Assembly (NCBI GenBank): GCA_002436015.1
Contig: DIXJ01000015.1
Coordinates: 188,661-252,660 of the forward strand
Reading direction: 5' to 3'
DNA length: 64,000 bases
DNA from: Synergistaceae bacterium UBA6083
Lineage (GTDB): Bacteria; Synergistota; Synergistia; Synergistales; 79-D21
Shown here: positions 50,975 to 60,383 of the stretch, in pieces
Layout of the letters: each line of letters opens with the position of its first letter
Position numbering within the stretch: the first letter of the stretch is position 1
The notes under the pieces: generated by a model
What the model saw: only the letters and a program-made list of their open reading frames with translations
Told to the model about the DNA's origin: nothing
The model's database searches: none
Translations under genes and position numbers: made by a program

Positions 50975-53161
50975 GTGGCCGAAGGCAAGCCCGAAGGGTT
51001 GAAGCGAAGTTTCCGCGTCTCCGGGATGACCTGCACCACCTGTTCCCGGACCGTGGAAAAGGCCCTGCGCAAGACGGAAGGGGTGTCTTTCGCCGCGGTG
51101 AACCTCGCCACGGAAACCGCCTTCGTCGTCCTCGACCACGACATCCCCCAGGAAAACCTCGAAAGCGCCGTCCGCGCCGTGGGGTACGACGTGGCCTACG
51201 GGGCCGCAGAGGACATCGACCGGAAGCGCTACGAGCAGTCCCGCCGCAATCTCCTCGCCAGCTGGATCGTCACCGGCCCCCTCATGGCCCTCATGCTCGT
51301 CCACATGGCCGGGACTCACGTCCCCGGCTTCCTCTGGATGGAGATCTTCGGCGGCGCGGTCGTCCTCTTCGGGGCGGGACGGGCTTCCCTCAAAGGGGCC
51401 TGGATCGCCCTCTCCCACGCCCACGCCAACATGGACGTCCTCGTCGTGCTGGGCTCGGCGGCCGCCTGGGGAACGGCCCTGCTCTCGGCCGCCGGCCTGC
51501 CCATCGTCTCCTTCGGCGCCCTGGCCTCCATGATCATGGCCCTGCACATCACCGGCCGGGCAATCGAATCCTCCCTCCGCGACAAGGCCGCCAAGGAGAT
51601 CAAGGGGCTGTTGAAGCTTCAGGCCCGGGAAGCCCTGGTGCTGGACGAAACCGGGCGGGAAATCGCGGTCCCGATCGAGGCCGTGAAGGCGGGCGCCTCG
51701 GTCGTCTGCAGGCCCGGGGACCGCATCCCGGTGGACGGGGAGATCGCTTCGGGACGCTCCGCCGTGGACGAATCGATGATCACCGGGGAGTCCATCCCCG
51801 TCCCCAAGGGGGAAGGCGACCTCGTGACGGGGGGCTCGCTCAACCTCACCGGCCCCTTGAAGATCCGCGTCACCCGCGTGGGACCGGACACCTTCCTCGC
51901 GAAGATGATCGAGCTGATCCAGGAAGCCCAGGGCTCGAAGATCCCCATCCAGGCCTTCGCCGACCGCGTCACGAACGCCTTCGTCCCGGCCGTGGCGACC
52001 CTCGCAACCCTGAGCGGCCTTTTCTGGGCCTTCGGCGCCGGGCGCTTCGGGAGTTTCCTCGACAAGGCGGCGGAAATCCTGCCCTGGGTCACCTCCGTCC
52101 GCGATCCCCTGTCCCTCGGCGTCTTCGCCTTCATCACCGTCATCGTCATCGCCTGCCCGTGCGCCCTGGGCCTGGCCACCCCCATGGCCCTCGTGGCCGG
52201 GACGGGACAGGCCTCCCGGCGCGGGCTGGTGATCCGGAACGCCGAGGCCATCCAGACGGCCTCGGGGATCGACATCGTGGTAATGGACAAGACGGGAACC
52301 CTCACCGAGGGTCATCCCTCGGTGGTCGAACACAACCTGGACGAACCCACCCTCGCCGCGGCGGCCTCCCTGGAACGTCACTCGAACCATCCCCTGGCCA
52401 AAGCCATCGCCGCAATGGCGGGACCCGGCGGCCCCGAGCCCGGCGACGTGGAGGAAACCGCGGGAGAGGGAGTCAGGGGGACTTTCGCCGGAACGGAACT
52501 CTTCGTCGGCCGCCCCCTGGACCCGGGCCGCTACGCGAAGCAGCTTGAATTGGGACGGACCGTGGTGGAAGTGCGCAGGGACGGGGAGCCCGCGGGGTTC
52601 CTCTCCATCGCGGACCCCCTGCGGGACGACTCGGTCGAGGCGGTCGCCCGCCTCAGGAGCATGGGAATCCGCCCCGTCATGGCCACCGGCGACAACGAAA
52701 GGACGGCCCGCGCCGTGGCGCAGGCCGTCGGGATCGAAGAAGTTCACGCACAAATCCGGCCCGAGGGGAAGCTCTCCCTTATCCGTGATTTCCAGGCCCT
52801 CGGGGGGAAGGTCCTCATGGTGGGCGACGGCATGAACGACGCCGCGGCCCTGAAGGGTTCCGACGTCGGCGTCGCCATCGGGTCCGGCATGGACCTCGCC
52901 ATCGACAGCGCCGACATCGTCATCGTGAAGGGCGGCATCTCGCGAATCGCCGACGCCGTCTCGATTTCGAGGCAAACCCTTTCAGTGATCCGGCAGAACC
53001 TGTTCTGGGCCTTCGCCTACAACTTCCTGGCCATCCCGCTCGCGATGGCCGCCCTGCTCCATCCCGTCATCGCAGAGAGCGCCATGGCCTTCAGCTCGAT
53101 CTCCGTGATCCTGAACTCGATGCGGATCCGGGCCGGCTCAGGCGAAAAAGATCAGCGGTAA
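50975..53161 (+). CDS. copA: Heavy-metal P1B-type ATPase (copper type)
   Basis: 728 residues. One N-terminal HMA domain with C20-TT-C23 in SGMTCTTCSRTV, six to eight membrane helices, the P-type signature CPC (394-396, IACPCALG), phosphorylation motif DKTGTLTEG (D438), HP in HSNHPLAKA and GDGMNDAAAL. The CPC plus CxxC pattern is typical of Cu+ exporters (CopA). GTG 50975 has GGAGGGA 8 bases upstream. Copper control genes (CsoR, CopZ) are not present. The 3' end overlaps a convergent cupin gene by 10 bases. Confidence 0.9.
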   Translation: MAEGKPEGLKRSFRVSGMTCTTCSRTVEKALRKTEGVSFAAVNLATETAFVVLDHDIPQENLESAVRAVGYDVAYGAAEDIDRKRYEQSRRNLLASWIVTGPLMALMLVHMAGTHVPGFLWMEIFGGAVVLFGAGRASLKGAWIALSHAHANMDVLVVLGSAAAWGTALLSAAGLPIVSFGALASMIMALHITGRAIESSLRDKAAKEIKGLLKLQAREALVLDETGREIAVPIEAVKAGASVVCRPGDRIPVDGEIASGRSAVDESMITGESIPVPKGEGDLVTGGSLNLTGPLKIRVTRVGPDTFLAKMIELIQEAQGSKIPIQAFADRVTNAFVPAVATLATLSGLFWAFGAGRFGSFLDKAAEILPWVTSVRDPLSLGVFAFITVIVIACPCALGLATPMALVAGTGQASRRGLVIRNAEAIQTASGIDIVVMDKTGTLTEGHPSVVEHNLDEPTLAAAASLERHSNHPLAKAIAAMAGPGGPEPGDVEETAGEGVRGTFAGTELFVGRPLDPGRYAKQLELGRTVVEVRRDGEPAGFLSIADPLRDDSVEAVARLRSMGIRPVMATGDNERTARAVAQAVGIEEVHAQIRPEGKLSLIRDFQALGGKVLMVGDGMNDAAALKGSDVGVAIGSGMDLAIDSADIVIVKGGISRIADAVSISRQTLSVIRQNLFWAFAYNFLAIPLAMAALLHPVIAESAMAFSSISVILNSMRIRAGSGEKDQR

Positions 53162-53475
53162 TCCTCGCGGACCGGGTGGAAAACGTCCAGGATGCGGCAG
53201 GTCGTCAGGGCCCGGCCGGAATGGGGCGCGTTCGGCGGAACCACGACCACGTCTTTCCCGGGAACGAGAACCCGGCTCTCGCCGTTCACCGTCAGCTCGA
53301 AACTCCCCTCCAGGAGGTTGACCACCTGCTCGTGCGGGTGGCTATGGGCCGGCAGCGCACTGCCTTCCACGATGCGCCAGTAGGCAAAAGTCATGTTTCC
53401 CGTATGGACCATGCGGGCGAAGAACCCCGGCGCCAGTTCCCTTTCCTCGATCTTTGCCAGTTCGAACACGTTCAT
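53152..53475 (-). CDS. Small cupin-domain protein (107 aa)
   Basis: Starts at ATG 53475 (AAGGGGGA, seven bases). Cupin motif 1 is PAHSHPHEQVVNLLEGSFEL (His, His, Glu ligands) and motif 2 is PPNAPHSGRAL. It is a likely metal-binding barrel of unknown substrate. The longer reading frame upstream lacks an SD. It is convergent with the copper ATPase by 10 bases and downstream of the 584-residue secreted protein gene by 22 bases. Confidence 0.83.
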   Translation of the reverse strand: MNVFELAKIEERELAPGFFARMVHTGNMTFAYWRIVEGSALPAHSHPHEQVVNLLEGSFELTVNGESRVLVPGKDVVVVPPNAPHSGRALTTCRILDVFHPVREDYR

Positions 53476-53497
53476 CCGCTTTTCCCCCTTCTTTTGG

Positions 53498-55252
53498 CTA
53501 AAACCAGGCTTCCTTCCTCGGAGCCTGGAGAACAACCTCCCGCAAGGACTGGCCGACGGCTTCCACGAAGAGGGGATCCCCTCCCCCGTACGAAACGACG
53601 GCAAGCTTCGCAGGGTGGGTCATGTTCGACCAGAAACGGCTGACCCCGTCGTAAACCCCGTGGTCCCCGAACCGGTTTTCGAGGTACTCCTCCAGGAAGA
53701 CCGTCACGGTGAAACTCTTCCCGGGAGACAGCGCGGGAATCGTCAGGACCCCGTCGTGGTAGAGGGTCAGTTCCTTCCCGGTTTCATTGTCCGCCGTCGA
53801 GATCTGCACCCTGGCGATGATCTCGTCCGTCGGGACATTGTGGGGATTCGTCACGGTCACTTCTACGTAGCCCGGGCGGTAGTAGAAATCCGGGTCCGGC
53901 TTGAACCAGTAGGACGGGTTCCCTCCCCCGTTGCCCGCCTTGCGGGCCTCCTGGATGAACCGGTCCGCGACCCGGCCCGCCAGCTCCTCGTCCACACCCG
54001 CCGAGGAGGCGATGGTCTCGACCAGGTACTCCTTGCCCATGCCGCAGAGGACGTCGAAGTCCGGGATGCTCGGAGGCAACCCGATGGCCGACATGCCGAT
54101 GTTGAGCCCCAGTTCGAACAGCCCTCGCAGTTTCTCCTGCCCCGAGATTTTCACGGCCAGGTCCACCGCGGACTTCTTGATGTCCTCGTAGGCGGTCGAC
54201 ACCCAGTTCACGGCCCCGGAGACGAAATCGACGAGCCCGTCGACGAAGTCCCCGATCACGTCCAGGATGCCCTTGTCCTGCGGGTGGGGCGTGAAATCGA
54301 GCTTGTCCCCTTTCTTGTAGCCGAACGCGGGCATGTCCCTGAAAACGACGAAACGGTACATCGCCGCCGGCTGCTCGATCTGCAGCGGAACATAGTGTGT
54401 CGGCTGAACCGTGGGGAAGAAAACCTTCTTTTTCTCGAAAGCCTGCGGGACGTACTTGATGGTTCCTTCCGGCGTCTCCCCGTACAGGATGCGGACCGGG
54501 GCGGACGGGAGGCCCACCGGCTGCCCGCCTGGATCGAGGGTCACCACCCGGACGAAATAGACCACCTGGAGCGGCCTGAGGGGCTTGGGCGCGGGCCTGG
54601 CCAGCTGTGGGGCGATCGGCTTGGCCGGAAGGACCAGCGTGGGCTTCTGGATGACCCTGGGCAACTGTGAAGGAACCGAAACCTGCAGGGTCCTGGTCTT
54701 CTGGCCCGGTGCCGCCGGGGCGAACCGGGAAAAGTCGATGGCGAAGGTGACGAGCCCCTTTGCCGGGCTTAGGTCGAACGGGGCCCCGCCGCTGGCCACG
54801 AGCCCGGGAGGTGCCTGCCAGTTCCTCATGCCAGGGGAAAACCGGAGGGTCGAGACCTGCCAGACAGCCTGTCGGGCCTTCATCTCGCTGGTCTTGACGG
54901 CAAACTCCCGGTTCTTTTCCGGGTTTCTCCAGTCCAGCGAAAACTCCTTGAGGAGAAGCGTGTTCTCCCCGCTGGTCCCGCCGCCGAGCTTCAGCCTGAG
55001 GTCCGTCTGTCCCGCGAGGGAAAAGGCCAGGGGTGTCTTTCGGAGCAATTCCAGGTTCGATACACTACCGAACCCGGGCACCGTCGTCTTGCGGGCCAGC
55101 TCTCCCCCAGCGGCCACACCGGGCAGGTAGATCGTCCGAAGGACTGGAGAAACTGTTGCAGCAAGGGCTGGCAAGGCCATCGACAGGAGGATCGCCGCAG
55201 AGGCCAGGATCCGTGTTTTCCAGGAACCTGCCTTTTTCGTTGACACGATCAT
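53498..55252 (-). CDS. Secreted protein of unknown function (584 aa)
   Basis: A signal peptide (RILASAAILLSMALPALA) with cleavage near residue 31 precedes a soluble protein. Residues about 40-290 are beta-rich. About 330-400 is helical and hydrophobic, with repeated VDGLVDFVSGAV-like segments that may insert into a membrane. The last 160 residues look like an immunoglobulin-like fold (YVEVTVTNPHNVPTDEIIARVQI). I do not recognise the family. The neighbours (hydrolase with membrane tail, TPR protein) suggest an envelope unit. ATG 55252 is preceded by GAGGGGG and AAAGG. Confidence 0.75.
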   Translation of the reverse strand: MIVSTKKAGSWKTRILASAAILLSMALPALAATVSPVLRTIYLPGVAAGGELARKTTVPGFGSVSNLELLRKTPLAFSLAGQTDLRLKLGGGTSGENTLLLKEFSLDWRNPEKNREFAVKTSEMKARQAVWQVSTLRFSPGMRNWQAPPGLVASGGAPFDLSPAKGLVTFAIDFSRFAPAAPGQKTRTLQVSVPSQLPRVIQKPTLVLPAKPIAPQLARPAPKPLRPLQVVYFVRVVTLDPGGQPVGLPSAPVRILYGETPEGTIKYVPQAFEKKKVFFPTVQPTHYVPLQIEQPAAMYRFVVFRDMPAFGYKKGDKLDFTPHPQDKGILDVIGDFVDGLVDFVSGAVNWVSTAYEDIKKSAVDLAVKISGQEKLRGLFELGLNIGMSAIGLPPSIPDFDVLCGMGKEYLVETIASSAGVDEELAGRVADRFIQEARKAGNGGGNPSYWFKPDPDFYYRPGYVEVTVTNPHNVPTDEIIARVQISTADNETGKELTLYHDGVLTIPALSPGKSFTVTVFLEEYLENRFGDHGVYDGVSRFWSNMTHPAKLAVVSYGGGDPLFVEAVGQSLREVVLQAPRKEAWF

Positions 55253-55313
55253 CCTTTCATTCCCCCTCCGGAATGTCTCCTTTAAGCCGCTTTGGCTTCA
55301 GTGCTTTAACATT

Positions 55314-57260
55314 CTATGCGAAATTCCACCTCGCGAGCAACAGGAAAAACAGGAGTTCCGCAAGGGCAAGGAGCAGGAAGAAAACCCGGGCCTTCCCCGA
55401 GACACCCCCATCCCTGTAAAGGGGCGGGATCCCGGAGGCAAGCAGGAGAGCCGCCGGAAGGGCTGCCCGGGCCACCCACGGCAGGAACCCGATCCCCCAC
55501 GGAAGGCCGAAGAACAGCATGGCGGGTTCCGTCCGGTTGACGAAAACGACCGCCAGGGCAAGAGCCGCCATGAATCCTCCGTCGAGCACGGCCGCCACTC
55601 CCCCGGCAAGCCTCGCGGCGAGACCCCACCGGGAAGCCCCCGGCCTGCGGCGATCCCGCCAGGTTAAGGCCAAAGAAAGGCTGCCCGCGAGGAACATCCC
55701 GGCAAAGGCGAGGATCGAGACGAGGGTGTCGGAGTCGCGGTCGAACACCACCCTGGCATGGAGGCGATAGGGAACGGACGTCACGAAAAGCCTCGTCGCG
55801 AAGGGGCGGATGAGGTTCTCCGGCATTCCCCCCGCATCCGTTTTTCCCGTGGGATCCTCGAAAAAGGCCGCCACCAGGGATTCCGGCCCTCTCGACATGG
55901 ACACCGCGTGTCCCAGGCCCGGGAACAGAAGGAACGTACCTTTCGACAGGCGCTCCGCGACCCGCCGGCTGCCCTCCGCGGGGGTGATGGGGTCGAACCC
56001 GCCCGCCAGGACAAGGGCCGGGATGTCCGAACTCATCGGCGCGTTTGCCATCCTGTCAGCCCGGCCCGAACCGAAGGCCAGGGCCATCTCCCGTTCCAGC
56101 CTCAGGGGGTCGTATCCAGGGGCCGGATCAGCGGAAACCGTCGGGAAGGAAGCCTCGTCGTGCCCCTGCAGGGCGTAGTAAAGGCCGTCCGAGAGGTCGT
56201 CGTAAAGGACATCCTCAGCAAACATCGCCAGGTGGGAAACGTCGCCCGAAGCCACGGCCCGGATGAAAAGAGGCAGGTAGGGGATGCTGTCCGGGTCGTA
56301 AAGGACGCTGTAAAGCGCGTCAAGCAGCGCGTCGCCCCCGATGCGGACCGTGCCGGTTTTCCCCCCGGGAAGCCGGATCCGGGCAATCCGGGGATCCCGG
56401 TCGAGGTTCGAAACCGTTTCCTCCAGCAGGCCCCTGAGGCCCGGGAAGGCGCTCCGGGCGGCAGGATCGGCTTCGACCGCGTCCAGGAAATGGCCGAAGG
56501 CGGCGCGGGCGTTCCCCGGTGCCGACCCGTATTCGTCCGCCGCCGGGTCGACGACCGAGTCCAGGACGACGGAACGGATGCCTCCGGGATCTTCGTGCAT
56601 CACCCGGAGGGCCAGCCGGGTGCCGTAGGAAATGCCGTAAAGGTTCCATTCGGCGATGCCCAGGACCTGCCTGAGATCGGCCAGGTCGCGGGCGCTCTCC
56701 GCCGTGTTGAAGGCACCCAGGTCGATGCCGCTCGCCTCCAGGCGCGCCGCGCAGGTCCGGGCCGAATCCAGCATGCGTCGCACCGCCTCCGCATCCGAAA
56801 GCCCCGGGGCGCCGGATTCCTGCCTTGCCGTGCGGATTTCGGGGCAGGGAAGGTCCGGTGAAGAGTAGCCGACCCCCCGCTGGTCGAAAAGGATGAGTTC
56901 CCGGTGATCCAGGATGGGAGAGCCGATCCAGTCCTCGTAATAGGCCACTGACGGCCCCCCGGGCCCTCCCTCCAGGTAGAGGACCGGGTCCGGCCTCGGA
57001 TTTTGAGAACGGCTCCCGAGGACCAGGACGGCGACCGAAATCGTCGGGTCGCCGGGTTTGTAGGGCCGGACGGCCGGGACGACAAGCCTGCCGAAGCGGA
57101 CGATTGCCTCTTCCGGAACCTCGAAGGGGCAATCGGCGGACTCGAACCGGGGGACGGGGAGGGGTTCAGCGGAGGCGGGAGAAACAGCCAAACACGGCAG
57201 CAAGGCGGCAATAAGCAGGAAAGCCGCGGAAAGGGTTCGCCTCCCGCGGCTCGTGGTCAT
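55314..57260 (-). CDS. Exported alpha/beta hydrolase with C-terminal membrane tail
   Basis: 648 residues. A signal peptide (LSAAFLLIAALLPCLAVSPASA) is followed by a hydrolase domain of the tripeptidyl/proline aminopeptidase group. The oxyanion hole motif is LEGGPGGPS, the nucleophile elbow GISYGT, and the acid and base are in GGFDPITP and GLGHAVS. Unlike soluble relatives it ends with four hydrophobic helices (about 510-645), which would anchor it in the membrane. It probably removes N-terminal peptides or amino acids outside the cytoplasm, feeding amino acid fermentation. GGAGGATCC precedes ATG 57260 and the gene overlaps the TPR gene by 4 bases. Confidence 0.85.
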   Translation of the reverse strand: MTTSRGRRTLSAAFLLIAALLPCLAVSPASAEPLPVPRFESADCPFEVPEEAIVRFGRLVVPAVRPYKPGDPTISVAVLVLGSRSQNPRPDPVLYLEGGPGGPSVAYYEDWIGSPILDHRELILFDQRGVGYSSPDLPCPEIRTARQESGAPGLSDAEAVRRMLDSARTCAARLEASGIDLGAFNTAESARDLADLRQVLGIAEWNLYGISYGTRLALRVMHEDPGGIRSVVLDSVVDPAADEYGSAPGNARAAFGHFLDAVEADPAARSAFPGLRGLLEETVSNLDRDPRIARIRLPGGKTGTVRIGGDALLDALYSVLYDPDSIPYLPLFIRAVASGDVSHLAMFAEDVLYDDLSDGLYYALQGHDEASFPTVSADPAPGYDPLRLEREMALAFGSGRADRMANAPMSSDIPALVLAGGFDPITPAEGSRRVAERLSKGTFLLFPGLGHAVSMSRGPESLVAAFFEDPTGKTDAGGMPENLIRPFATRLFVTSVPYRLHARVVFDRDSDTLVSILAFAGMFLAGSLSLALTWRDRRRPGASRWGLAARLAGGVAAVLDGGFMAALALAVVFVNRTEPAMLFFGLPWGIGFLPWVARAALPAALLLASGIPPLYRDGGVSGKARVFFLLLALAELLFFLLLARWNFA

Positions 57261-58039
57261 CGGATCCTCCGGTAGAGGCGCTCCATTTCGAGCGCCCGTC
57301 GCACCTTTTCACGGGCCCTCCGTGCCTTCTCGTTGTTCGGAGAGGTCTTCAGGATGGCGTCCAGGGTCACGGCAGCCCCAGCGTTGAGGCCCAGGCGGAC
57401 CCGGGTCTCGGCCAGGACCTCGTAAAGCTCGGGGTCCTTTTCCACGGAATAGCCCTTCTGGGCCTGCAAGAGGTGGCTTTCCGCCCCGGCAAGGTCGCTC
57501 TCCTTCAGGCGAAGCATCCCCAGCTCCCGGTGGGCCGCAAAAAGCTTTTTGTCGATCTTCAGGGCATGGGTGAAGAAAAGCTCGGCCTGGGTGGGCCTGC
57601 CGATGCGGTTCTCCGCGAACCCCATGTAGAGGTAAAGCTCGGCGTTGGCGCCCCCCAGCCGGAAGCTGGACCGGAATGCCTGCAGGGCCTCGTGGTCCCG
57701 CCCCAGGGCCAGCATCGCCTTGCCGACCGAAAAGACGACCCGGGGGTTCTGCGGATCGTGGTGGGCCGCCTTGAGGAAGTACTTCAGGGCCCGGTCGTAG
57801 TCTTTCTGGTCGAGGTAGCGGTCGCCCCGGTGCTCGTAGCCCTGGACGATGCCTCTCTGGATGTAGAAGCCGGCGACGGAAAGGGCGATCAGCGCAAAGA
57901 ACACGACCAGGAGGACGTTCTGCCTCGTCCACCATTTCCTCGGTCCCTCGTGCAGCTCCCCTTCGGGGATTTCGGGGATATCGGTCCCGGAAGGCTCGCT
58001 TTCCGCTCTCTCCCCTACCGGGAGCCTGGGTTCGTCCAA
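57257..58039 (-). CDS. Membrane-anchored TPR protein (260 aa)
   Basis: The N-terminal 40 residues are acidic, then a transmembrane helix (VLLVVFFALIALSVAGFYI, about 46-64) leads to four to five TPR-like repeats (for example DQKDYDRALKYFLKAAHHDPQNPRVV). A scaffold for envelope protein assembly is likely. The overlap with the exported hydrolase suggests it helps that enzyme. It follows the acyl-CoA synthetase gene by 11 bases in the same direction. Confidence 0.83.
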   Translation of the reverse strand: MDEPRLPVGERAESEPSGTDIPEIPEGELHEGPRKWWTRQNVLLVVFFALIALSVAGFYIQRGIVQGYEHRGDRYLDQKDYDRALKYFLKAAHHDPQNPRVVFSVGKAMLALGRDHEALQAFRSSFRLGGANAELYLYMGFAENRIGRPTQAELFFTHALKIDKKLFAAHRELGMLRLKESDLAGAESHLLQAQKGYSVEKDPELYEVLAETRVRLGLNAGAAVTLDAILKTSPNNEKARRAREKVRRALEMERLYRRIR

Positions 58040-58050
58040 GACGGAACCTC

Positions 58051-59556
58051 CTAGCTTGCCTTGCCCGAGTTCTTCTCGAGCTTCCGCAGCTCGCGCCGCA
58101 GGACCTTGCCCACGCTGGAAAGGGGCAGTTCGGACACGAACTCCACCTTGCGGGGGACCTTGTAGTGGGCCAGGTGTTCCTTGGAGTAGGCGATCAGGGA
58201 CTGGGCAGAAACTTCCGCCCCTTCCCGAAGGATCACGAAAGCCTTGGGGACCTCCCCGGAGACCGCGTTGGGGATGCCGATCACGGCCGACATGGCCACG
58301 CCGGGAACCTGGTTAAGGATCGTCTCGATCTCCTGGGGGTAAACGTTGAAGCCCCCGACGATGATGAGGTCCGAAGCCCGGTCCAGGATCTCGATGAAGC
58401 CGTCGGAATCCACCCGGACGATGTCGCCGGTGTTGAACCAGCCCGAATCGATTCGCTCCGCCGTCATCTCCGGGGACCGGAAATAACCGGAGAAGACCGA
58501 CGGGCCTCGCACCCAGAGCAGGCCGTCCTCGTTGCACCCCAACACCTTCCCTTCCGGGCTCCTGACCTCGAACTCGTATCCCGGCAGGACGGGTCCCACC
58601 GTCCCGATCTTCTTCGTGGCGAAGGAACGGTTCGCGGAAATGACGGGAGACGTCTCGGTCAGGCCGTACCCTTCGAACACCACCACCCCGAGATGGTCGC
58701 GGACCCGCGTGTCCAGGGTCGGGTCCAGCCTGCCCCCGCCGGTGAGGATGTACTTCAGGGAATCCGGGCACTCCTCTCCCTTGCCCACCGCGCCCAGGAT
58801 GAACGGAAGCATCGTGGGAACGGCGATGAGGACCTCGGTACGGGTGGCCCGCAGGGCCTCGAAAAGGTTTTTGATGGGAATGAACGAGGGAAGGATGACC
58901 TGGGGCAGCCCGAACAGGAGAGGCAAAAGACCGCAGACCGTGTAGCCCAGGGCGTGGAAATTCGGCAGGACGTTCATGAGGACGCGCCCCGTCTCGAAAC
59001 CCTCGATGTTCTCGTGGACGCGCCGCGCGTTGTCCAGCAGGTTGGCGTGCGTGAGGGGCACCGCCTTCGGGTCCCCCGTAGTGCCCGAAGTGGCAAAGAT
59101 AACGGCCATTTCCGTGCTTTCGGAAGTGACGGACCGGAGGGCCAATGCCGGGAGGTCTCCCTCAAGGGCCACGGTTGCCGCCGGGATACCGTCGGCCGCG
59201 AGGACCTCGACAAGGGGCTCCATCCCCCCGGAAAGGAAAACACCCGCCGGTTCGACATGACGGAGGATCTTGACGATGGACGGGGTCCCCGCCTTCATGT
59301 TGAGAGGGACGACGGCGCCGCCCAGTTTCCAGGCCGCCACGGACAGCACCAGCACCGTCGGGCAGTCCGGCAGGAAACAGGCCACCCGGGCCCCCGGCCC
59401 GAAGCCGCCGGCTTCAAGGGACCTGGCCGCCGCCTCCACCTTTTCCGCAAACTTCCTGCGGCTCCACCAGGCGCCGCCCCACCAGAGGCAGTTTGAATCC
59501 GGTTCCGCCCCGTTTCGATTCGCAATCCAAGCTTCAAGACGATCCTGGTTCTTCAA
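58051..59556 (-). CDS. Acyl-CoA synthetase (AMP-forming), FadD-like
   Basis: 501 residues. ANL-superfamily adenylation motifs are FATSGTTGDPKAVPLTH (P-loop), GYGLTETSPV (A5), GWFNTGDIV (A7) and LSSVGKVLRREL with the catalytic lysine (A10). It probably activates medium- or long-chain fatty acids to acyl-CoA. TTG 59556 has GGGGAGTG seven bases upstream. It heads a run of minus-strand genes (acyl-CoA synthetase, TPR, hydrolase, secreted orphan) with tight spacing. The fused DAK2-DegV at 4.7 kb might form acyl-phosphate from the same pool. Confidence 0.9.
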   Translation of the reverse strand: MKNQDRLEAWIANRNGAEPDSNCLWWGGAWWSRRKFAEKVEAAARSLEAGGFGPGARVACFLPDCPTVLVLSVAAWKLGGAVVPLNMKAGTPSIVKILRHVEPAGVFLSGGMEPLVEVLAADGIPAATVALEGDLPALALRSVTSESTEMAVIFATSGTTGDPKAVPLTHANLLDNARRVHENIEGFETGRVLMNVLPNFHALGYTVCGLLPLLFGLPQVILPSFIPIKNLFEALRATRTEVLIAVPTMLPFILGAVGKGEECPDSLKYILTGGGRLDPTLDTRVRDHLGVVVFEGYGLTETSPVISANRSFATKKIGTVGPVLPGYEFEVRSPEGKVLGCNEDGLLWVRGPSVFSGYFRSPEMTAERIDSGWFNTGDIVRVDSDGFIEILDRASDLIIVGGFNVYPQEIETILNQVPGVAMSAVIGIPNAVSGEVPKAFVILREGAEVSAQSLIAYSKEHLAHYKVPRKVEFVSELPLSSVGKVLRRELRKLEKNSGKAS

Positions 59557-59692
59557 CCGGGGTCACTCCCCTCGTCAGTCGTACCGATGCCTTTTTATAG
59601 CCTGTCGGGCGTTTCCCGTAAAGACTTCCGTTAAACTTTACGGCATGCGGGTAAAATAACGAAATCGGGATTCGCGAAAGGAAGGTGCAGGC

Positions 59693-60319
59693 ATGGACGA
59701 GCAAAAGAGCGCACCGGCCATCCGGGCAGTCGTCTTCGACTTCGGCGGCGTCCTGGCCGAGGAAGGGTTCTACCGGGCCCTGGAAAAGATCGGGCGGGAG
59801 CACGGCATCAACGAGGAGCACACCAGGAGAGTCGGTGAAAGCCTGGTTTTCTCCTCCGGCTACGTGACGGGGCAAGTGTCCGAGGCCGACTACTGGGAAG
59901 CCTTCCGCCGGGAACTGGGAATCGAGGCGGAGGACCAGGCCCTTCGGAAGGCCGTTTTAGAGGGATTCGTCCTCCGCCCCCGGATGCTCGCGCTCGCCGA
60001 ATGGCTGAAAAAGCGGGGGCTGAAGGTCGCGATCCTGAGCGACCAGACCGACTGGCTGGAGGCCCTGGACAGGAGAAACCCCTTCCTCTACCTGTTCGAC
60101 CCGGTCTACAACAGTTTCAGGACCGGCCGGACCAAGAGGGACGAGCAGGTCTTCCGCAACCTCATGACCGGCCTGGGCCTGGAGGGCCCGGAGATCCTCT
60201 TCGTCGACGATCGTCCTTCGAACCTGGCCCGGGCAGCGAAATTCGGCATCCGGATCATCCTCTGCGAGGACCCGGAAGTCGCCGAGGCGGAAATCCGGGG
60301 GCGAGTGTCGAACCTCTAG
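59693..60319 (+). CDS. HAD-superfamily hydrolase (subfamily IA)
   Basis: 208 residues. Motif I VVFDFGGVLAEEG has the nucleophile aspartate; note DFGGV rather than DxD, where the second Asp is replaced by Gly, as in some YihX-type phosphatases. Motif II is ILSDQTDW and motif IV ILFVDDRPSN. It resembles YihX-type alpha-D-glucose-1-phosphatase-like members. The substrate is unknown. GAAAGGAAGG precedes ATG 59693, and TAAAAT at 59652-59657 may be a -10 box. Confidence 0.87.
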   Translation: MDEQKSAPAIRAVVFDFGGVLAEEGFYRALEKIGREHGINEEHTRRVGESLVFSSGYVTGQVSEADYWEAFRRELGIEAEDQALRKAVLEGFVLRPRMLALAEWLKKRGLKVAILSDQTDWLEALDRRNPFLYLFDPVYNSFRTGRTKRDEQVFRNLMTGLGLEGPEILFVDDRPSNLARAAKFGIRIILCEDPEVAEAEIRGRVSNL

Positions 60320-60320
60320 G

Positions 60321-60349
60321 AAAAAGCCGGCGGGCAGAGCCCGCCGGCT
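60321..60349 (-). terminator. Terminator of the 161-residue orphan gene
   Basis: Perfect 11-bp stem (60325-60335 with 60339-60349), three-base loop, and five T residues on the minus strand. Confidence 0.82.
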
Positions 60350-60383
60350 GGATGTCCATCTGGGGGAAAACAGGGAAACGAAC

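Noticed and set aside
50360..52975. 871-codon minus-strand open frame opposite the copper ATPase
   Set aside because: Antisense shadow of the oxidoreductase and copper ATPase genes; composition and repeats (Gly/Asp/His-rich) are not protein-like.
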